A stretch of 64,000 nt of DNA, taken from assembly GCF_032362555.1 (NCBI RefSeq), contig NC_083527.1, positions 5,952,001 to 6,016,000 on the forward strand. The letters are read 5' to 3'. Under the pieces are notes generated by a model that saw only the letters and a list, made by a program, of their open reading frames with translations, had not been told where the DNA came from and did not search any database. The DNA is from Amyelois transitella (taxonomy: Eukaryota; Arthropoda; Insecta; Lepidoptera; Pyralidae). Both the position numbers and the translations under genes were made by a program. Below are positions 52,601 through 61,600 of this stretch, piece after piece; within the stretch, counting starts at the first letter, position 1, and the number at the start of each line of letters is the position of its first letter.

Positions 52601-55600
52601 ACGCTTGTCTGTGTCACCGGAGGTCCCGGGTTCGAATCCCGGCCAGGGCATAACGAGAAAAGAACTTTTTGTATTTGGCCTGTGTCTTGAATGTTTATCT
52701 TTATTAGTATTTATTATAAAATATAGTATCGTTGAGTTAGTATCTCGTAACACAAGTCTCGAAATTACTTCGAGGCTAACTCGATCTGTGTAATTTGTCC
52801 CGTATATATTTATTTATTATTGTATATGTAACAATTAAAGAATTCGTGACGCAACAGCTCCGTATTACGTCACCAAGGTCGTCTTATTGTCAGACATTTG
52901 TCTGTATGATAGAGTACATATGTGTTGAGACATATAAAGCGCGCTAATGAATCAAAGTCCAAAGCGTGAACACACGCATAACTACATACATTTATATCAC
53001 GTCTACATACTTCGTGCCGTGTGGTTCCCGGCACCAGTACAAAAAAGAATAGGACCACTCCATCTCTTTCCCATGGATGTCGTAAAAGGCGACTAAGGGA
53101 TAGGCTTACAAACTTGGGATTCTTTTTTATTGAGATTCAAATAGTGACAGTTTGCTAGCCCAACTAGCAAACTGTCACTATTTGAATCTCAATTCTATCA
53201 TTAAGCCAAATAGCTGAGCGTGGCCTATCAGTCTTTTCAAGACTGTTGGCTCTGTCTACTCCACAAGGGATTTAGACGTGACCATATGTATGTATGTATG
53301 CACATACCTCGCGGGGCGGACAGAGCCAACAGTCTCGCGAAAACCGAAACGTTCCATTGTATTGCTCATTTCATATCTCCATCAATAGGAAATGAGATTC
53401 CAACAGCGACAGGTCGCTGGCCCACCCAAAACACGAATCCCAAGTTTATTAGCCTATCCTTTAGTAGCCTTTTACGACATCCACGAGAAGGAGATAGTGT
53501 GGGCCTATAATCTAAGTGCCGGGAACCACACGGCGTAAACATGAGTATGTAAATACAGGTTTTATTTACATTTGATTATTTTGTATATGAAGTTGACAAA
53601 GAAGGTTACCTTTCGGATAATGTAAACCTTGTGGTATCCGGCAGAGTAGAAAAAAAAGTTTTTTTTTTTTTGTTACACCGGCAAAGTTGTTCTATTTTTA
53701 AGTGCAAGAAACCACACGGCATATTTACTTAGAAGAAATCAATCATCGTTCAGTCAGAAGAAATGGGCCAATTAATTTTGCGACGGCAATTTGTACAAAA
53801 TTGAAGTGATTTGATATGGCTTCTAGAACTTTTATTGCAGATATAATTATGTCACTTTTATGGATTCATTTCATTACCTACTTTAACTTTTTCCGTGTTT
53901 CCTTATATCTTTGTATAGTCCATATACATACATATAGTCACGTCTTTATCCCTCGCGGGGTAGACAGAACCAACAATCTTGAAAAGACTGATGGGCAACG
54001 TTCGGCTTTTTGGCTTAATGATAGAATAGAGATTCAAATAGTGCCAGATTGCTAGCCCATCGCCTAAAAGAAGAATTACAAGTTTATATGCCTATCCCTT
54101 AGTCGTCTATGGATAACCTTATGTTAAGCTTGGTCCAACTTAAAACCTACCCCCTTTAAAGAAGTCAATACAAGGATCAGATTTTCTATATTGAGATTGT
54201 CAGTAAACTTTTACAGCGAACAAAGTCGCGGGCCAAAGTCGGTCCACAGAATAAACTTTAATTTGGATCACCGTGTCACGTCCATATTGGATCATGATTT
54301 TACATCCATTTGCCTGAATGTTTCATCACCGTAACTTTGAAGAACATTTGAACATAATGAAGTTCACGATGTTTTACATCACCGTAAGAGCATCGGTTAG
54401 GAATGAAACTAATGTACACAATTTAGAAAATTATTTGACAGACATACATACATAAAATCACACTGTTTTCCTGGAGTGTTAGGCAGAGACTACATCTTTC
54501 CACTTGCCACGATCTCTGCATACTTCTTTCGCTTCATTCACATTCATAACTCTCTTCGTGCCAGGCGGTTTCGGGTACTCTTGACCTGTTCTGACCGTAG
54601 AGTAACCACGAATTTGAACCTGTGCCACTCTGTTCATCACGTTTTTCATTATAACCTATATGAATATCTGATCTTAAAGCAACCATTTAGTGTAATGAAG
54701 TGATGAAGGCATTTTGCATACTACAAACATATACTTATAAACACGTGACCATCCATTACTAACGGTAATATGCACGGTATGCTCACGCGCATCCACTACG
54801 TCTCAATTGAATGATTGCAAATACGATACAGTGAGAGAATTATGTATATTGTAGTATGCAAGGAGGAGATGACTCGGAAACTCCACATTGCTACAGCGAT
54901 ATATTGATAACTTAAGGCTTTTAAAAATTCAAAACTTTTAATTCATAATTATCAGATATTATGGAACATTTCAATATCACTTTATAATTGTCATATCTTT
55001 CGTTTTCACAAGATTGGTGGACGTCAAATAAATTGCTTAAAACTAAGTTTACAACCGCTTCCAAAGCGTCAGTGCAGAAGAAGCGGTAACAAACTGCACT
55101 GCAGAATTTTCTTCAATAACTTCAACTTCACAATTATCCAAACTTAGAATGGAAATGTGGACGAAAGAATAGATTGTTGTGATTAATTGATTTAAACGAA
55201 ATTTCAACACGACCAATAAACTTGAAATTCTTTTTTTAAGCGATGGGCTAACAACCTGCCACGTCTGCTGAACGTGGCCTTTCAGTCTTTCCATGAGATT
55301 GTCGGCTCTGTCTACCCCGTAAGGCATATAGACGTGATTATATGTATGTATTTATGTATACAATTGGAAAATATAAATTTGGCCTTTCAGTCTTTCCATG
55401 AGATTGTCGGCTCCGTCTACCCCGTAAGGCATATAGACGTGATTATATGTATGTATTTATGTATACAATTGGAAAAATATAAATTCCAGGTGGGAGCTTC
55501 GATCTGGCCTGCAGTAGCCCTCATCAACTTCTGCCTGATCCCGCCAAGGAACAGGGTCCCCTTCATCAGCTGTTGCAGCCTTATCTGGACCTGCTTCCTC

Positions 55601-58600
55601 GCGTACATGAAGCATTTGGACAAGGAGAAGGTCAAGAAGGGGAAAGTGTTGCCTGTGATCAAGATGAATATATGAAGGGGTGAATGATGATGTTTCGAAC
55701 TGAATCTCGGGAACTATTTAAGCGGGATCTGTAGTTAATTTTTTAAATTGAGGCTGTGTTCATAGATTGATCGAAGTGAGAAAATATTTTTAAGAAGTAT
55801 TTTTCCAATTTTTTTTTTTTCTTTTTTATTTTAACTTAAGCCTGCAGAGTATGGCTTATTTTGACGTATGGAATGTAAATCATTGTAGACTACAAGTATG
55901 GAGACGAAGACTTTAAGGATAAGTAAAGTAATATTTGGCACAAAATTATATGGTTCGTTATTAAAACGGATGCCAAATACCAATGAGATATTTTTAAGAA
56001 TTATCTATTACTAGAAAAAATTACGCTTAGTCGGCATTGGAATAGGTACGTAAATCCTATATTTAAAGAAGTCTGTTAAAAATACAGGAGGTCTATTTCT
56101 TAAAAACAAACTGTTCTTATTTCGAACGGACACTGTTCGATTTCCGAATATGACGTTAAATCGTCTCGATAATTGCAAAATTTAAAAAAAGTATGTTCAA
56201 ATTGTTGTGACCTTCACAGTCTTACACGTGCCTCGAAAATGTCCCGCACGATCCGTTACGTCAGTTCGAATCGTCACTGTTTACGTGTTAGCTAATTGTA
56301 GACTTACATATTTATTTTCATTTATGACCTGTGCAAAATAGAGACAGACAGCCAGTTATGTTTTCAAATATGGAATACTAGATGAAATGTGCGCCTAATT
56401 TTGTTTTTTTTTTTTTGTAGCTACTAGTGAGTAAATGCTTTATTGTTCACTAAAGGATTACATATTAGCTTCGTAATTCAAAATGGAATATTATTAGAAA
56501 ATGTTCTCTAGCAATATTTTCGTTATTAAAAATAATTATAACTTGTGAAAGTGAAGAAGATAGCAATACGATATACCTACTCTTTATCAATGCAATTTTT
56601 CATTTACAAAAAAAATCCGAAGATTTGTCGAAAAACATATTTTTATATGACGACATGACATGATGACATGATGATGGGTGTCATCATACCTTGGCCTTCT
56701 ATAAAACAAGAATAAGAAATTGAGATAATAGATTACTTCAAATTCGTTCAGTGTCATATTTGCACAGGCATATAGATAAATTTATTTATTTAATTTATGT
56801 AAGTGAAGCACAAGTAATCTACTAGCTAAATAATTTATTATCAGGACAAAGTCCAATATGTAAAAAGAATTTGTTATATGCCAATGTTGAGTGATTATTC
56901 TTATATAAACCTAAATTTGGCATATATTTTTTATTTTTTTTTAGAATTGCAATGTTGACAAATGCATGTCTTATGTTCCCTCTCTATTTACATAAAATCA
57001 CGCGTCTTTCCCAGAGGCAGAGACTATATCTTCGACCACGATTCCTGTATACTTCTTTCGCTTCATCCACATTCATAACTCTCTTGTGATAACTCGATGG
57101 TTTCGGGTACTCTTTAGCTGGTCTTTTGCCGGGACGTTGCCGTTGCCGATTTGATCAAGTTACGTTCGTCTAAGCTATTTTCTATCTCTTTATTTAAGGT
57201 TAACCCCAAAAATAGAAAGGAAAAAAAGAGAAGGAACATAAGACATATGACTATGTAACATTCATAAATTTTAAGCAGATCATTTTAATGTTTAAAATAT
57301 TTCCTGCTAGACAACTTTTACGAAATTGCTAATAAATTATAGTCACACGTATTTAACTATTTGTTTAAGGAAATTCTAGATCTGTCGTGTTATAATATAA
57401 TTAGTTCATGACCTGTTAGTGCCTACAACATCGAGTTTACTTTAAAAATCATAACCACCGTATGTGATGTTTATAGATCGGCCCTGAGTTTCAAAAGTTA
57501 CACGTAAACGACCCTATTTTTGATGCCATATCGTCAACTCTAATCAAATTTCTTATGTTTCAAGATGTCTAAGAAAAAAAAACTAATATATTTCTTTGAA
57601 ATACCTGGTTGACTGGAAGAAATCCCTCACAGGGATAAGTCCGCCCTTGTACGTCGTTATTTTTTATGTTTTTTATGTATTACTTATAATTTGTTATGTA
57701 CAATAAAGAATTTACAAACAAACAAACAAAAACCGTTTTCTAAAATTGAGCCTCTTATATAATTAAATGTTTATGATTATGAAAAATCGTAATCATTTAT
57801 TCCTTGAATATGGTTACAATTTGTCTACATGCGTCTCTAAGGAAATAAAGATTTCAAAGGAATACTAAACCATGGATATTAGTTAATTCGTAAATTTTTC
57901 CTTTTAACATCAGACCCTACAAAACCAATACCATAAAGATTAAAATATTAACCGTTAATAAAATCAATATTTCTTGCTTTACATTTTGAATTCAGAATCT
58001 AATTTTCAATTAATACCTGCCCATCTATAAACATCCATAGCAGACATTAGCTTATTGTCATTTAAAATTAATACAGACTCTTACAATTCTTATACCAGTG
58101 TAGTAAGGTTTAAATTTTATTAACAGTTATTTTCGCATGACACTGTACAATTTATTTTATAGTACCTAATGCTATCTGCGATAATCTTGTGATAAGTAGA
58201 TATAGTGCAAAGCACTTTCCATATAATATCATAAGACTATTTCTCGACCGGTGGAGCTAATCAGGATTCTCAATCGCAACTAATATAATAAATATTTATT
58301 TTCTCTTACGCCTTTTTAGGCGATGGGGTAGCAACATGTCACTATTTGAATCATAATTCCATCTTTAAGCCATACCCCATAAAGGATAGAGTCGCGTGAT
58401 TATATGTATGTTTTGAATAACCTTCCTGAGTAACTATTCATTTAATTTGATAAGGCATATGTTCCATCAGGGCTCTCCATCGGAATCGAGGAGAAATATA
58501 ATAAAAAAACGCGACATAATAAAATGGAGTATCAAAGTTTTGTAATATACCTAAATTAAGTGCACTTGCGATGTGACTCCACGAGATTTTTGTTTTATGA

Positions 58601-61600
58601 CTAATGTATATTATCGAATTTAGATTAGATATTACTATCAATGTTTCCTTATTGTGTGTGTTTGAGTGACGAAATTACAATTCGACACGCAATTTAGACT
58701 GCAGATCATATTTTGTCATATTATTATGTCACCTACCGGCTGACACACATTTAATGAAAAAAAAATACGTAACAAAAAAAATCATGCAACATCGTGCAAC
58801 AGATAAAAGAAAGTTTCAAAAATGTAGGTGATTCTTATTAAAAGTATTAAATAGCTACTATTTAAGCAAGAAACTTTATACGACTATATATGGTATTTGT
58901 ACGTACCATTATTTTTCAAACATTTTGCTTCTTGGAAATTTTTGCGAAAAAATATTCCTTAGAAGATATAATAAAATTATAAATAACCATATTACATATA
59001 TGTTTTTTTATATGTTTTAGCTGTTTTGAAAATTAAAAGCATTTTTAAGATTCTGAAATACAAAGATTACCTATCGACCGACGCATCCTAAATGTGAGGT
59101 AGGTATAATAAAATCTCAATAGTTGTTACAGGGAATATCTTAGCTATATAAAATAAAATGTATTTTGTGACATTTTTTTTTTTGTTTAATTCAGAGTATT
59201 AAGCCCCTTACCCCCTTTTTCCTCCTGGCTATAATCCAGATTACATCCTCACCCCTCTGGAGAGGAGCCCGGGGTGCGCCTTTGACCATGGAGCCTGGAT
59301 TGTATGAGTCAGGTTTTTACACGAAGCGACTCCCATATGACCTCCGCAACCTTTGCAGGGGAAACCTAACACTTATTGGATCATGGTTACACATCCAGTT
59401 GCCTAAGGGATACGGTTATAAACTTGGGACTTTTCTTTTAGGCGATGAGCTAGCAACCTGTCACCATTTGCATCACAATTCTTAGCCGAACAGTTGAACA
59501 TGCCCTTTCAGTCTTTCCAAGACTGTTGGCGCTGTCTATCCCGCAAGGGATATAGACGTAATTAAATGCATATATCTTTGATAAGTATAAATATAACTAA
59601 ACATACCTATAAGGCGCGTCTCCAGTCAAAGCTATAGAAGTGAGCAGCGAGGTTTGGAACCATCCCGTCAGCTGGTCGTAGCCCTCCGAGTACAGGTGGG
59701 CCTTCGCCCCGCCCAGGGTGCTCCACGATATACCGGAGTCGAACCAGATGTCCATTATATCCTGTAACAAAGGAGTATAATATGAAACATTTAGTTTAAA
59801 ACGAGTATGTTAAGATGGTTTGGTCATGTGGAGAGGATGAATGAAATCAGGTTGACTAAGCAGATATACAAGGAGAGTGTGGAGGGAAAGGTCGGAGTGG
59901 GAAGACCTAGACGAACGTATCTTGATAGAATTAAGGACGTCCTGGTAAAGGGTCAGGTCAAAAGTACCCGAAACCGCCGAGCTTGCATGAGAGATTTATG
60001 AATGTGGATGAAGCGAAAGAAGTATGCAATAAAACTGTTGGCGCTATCAACGTTGACGGCCTCTGTGGCGCAGCGGTAGGGCGCTTGTCTGTGTCACCGG
60101 AGGTCCCGGGTTCGAATCTCGGCCAGGGCAAGATGAGAAACGAACTTTCTCTAATTGGCCTGGGTCTTGAATGTTTATCTATATAAGTATTTATTATAAA
60201 ATATAGTATCGTTGAGTTAGTATCTCGTAACACATGTTTCGAACTTACTTCGAGGCTAAATCAATCTGTGTAATTTGTCCCGTTTATATTTATTTATTTA
60301 AGTCTTATATGAACCCTGTACCTACTACAAATGATATACTCACTCGTCCTTTGACAACCTCCCTGCCTGTCAGCTGATACTGCTGCAGCACTTGGTCAGT
60401 CAGAAACTGACTCACATCACAACTCCACCACGAGTCGGGGCCTTCTACATCTATGAGGGTACATAGCTTCTCTATGATAGACCTGGAACAAAGTGCATCA
60501 TTGAAAAAGAGACCTAATTAATAGGTACCTACAATTCGTATTTAAAAAAATGGGAAAGTGGGAATAAATAGTGTAGTAATAATCTTTAGTTTAGTGCCGT
60601 GTGGTTCCCGGCACCAGTACAAAAAAGAATAGGACCAACCCATCTCTTTCCAATGGATGTCGTAAAAGGCAACTAAGGGATAGGCTTACAAACTTGGGAT
60701 TCTTTTTTAGGCGATGGGCTAGTAACCTGTCACTATTTGAATCTCAATTCTATCACTAAGCCAAATAGCTGAACGTGGTCATTCAGTCTTTTCAAGACTG
60801 TTGGCTCTGTCTACCCCGCAAGGGATATAGACGTGACCATTGTACGTATGTATGTATGGGAATAAGTGTAGTAAGAAATCTTTAGTTGGAAGTCAAAAGA
60901 TAGTATTTAATTGTAGGTGACTTACAAATGACAAACCTATGTTGCCTCAGAGCCTACAACAGAGATCACACTATGATACCTAAATGATTTGACTATTTAA
61001 ATCTCAATTACATCATAAAACCATAAAGTTGAGGGAAATACTGATAGCCCTGATAACTCCGCAATGGATATAGACATGATTATAATTATACTAGCTGTGC
61101 CCGCGACTTCGTCCGCGTGGAATAGTTATTTTGGGCATCATTGCCCTCAAGGATGACATAACTATCCAATGGCTGTTTTATATTTTGTTAGATTTCTTTT
61201 TATATGCAATAAAGAGCTTATAAACGAACAAACAAAATACATCACTGTTCCTTCTGTTAGTGGAGGGTAGTTAAACTAATGTAGGTGACTCACTCGTGCA
61301 CAATGACGTCATCGCCACAATATAGAGCTGGTATGGGCACCCCCCACGCCCTCTGCCGGGATATGCACCAATACGGCCGCTTCTCTAATTGTGCCCTGAA
61401 GCCTTGTCGCGACTGCTCGGCGCTAGATGGCGGTAGGATCTTAACTTTTTCTAGGGCTGCCTGTAAAAAAGTTATGAACTCTCTGAGATAAAAAAAATTA
61501 CTACTCAACATATAAGTATGCCATGGCTTCACCGGTGGGACAAACATAGTCTATACTATATGTCACTACTAGAGGCCGCCCGCGACTTCGTCCGCATGGA

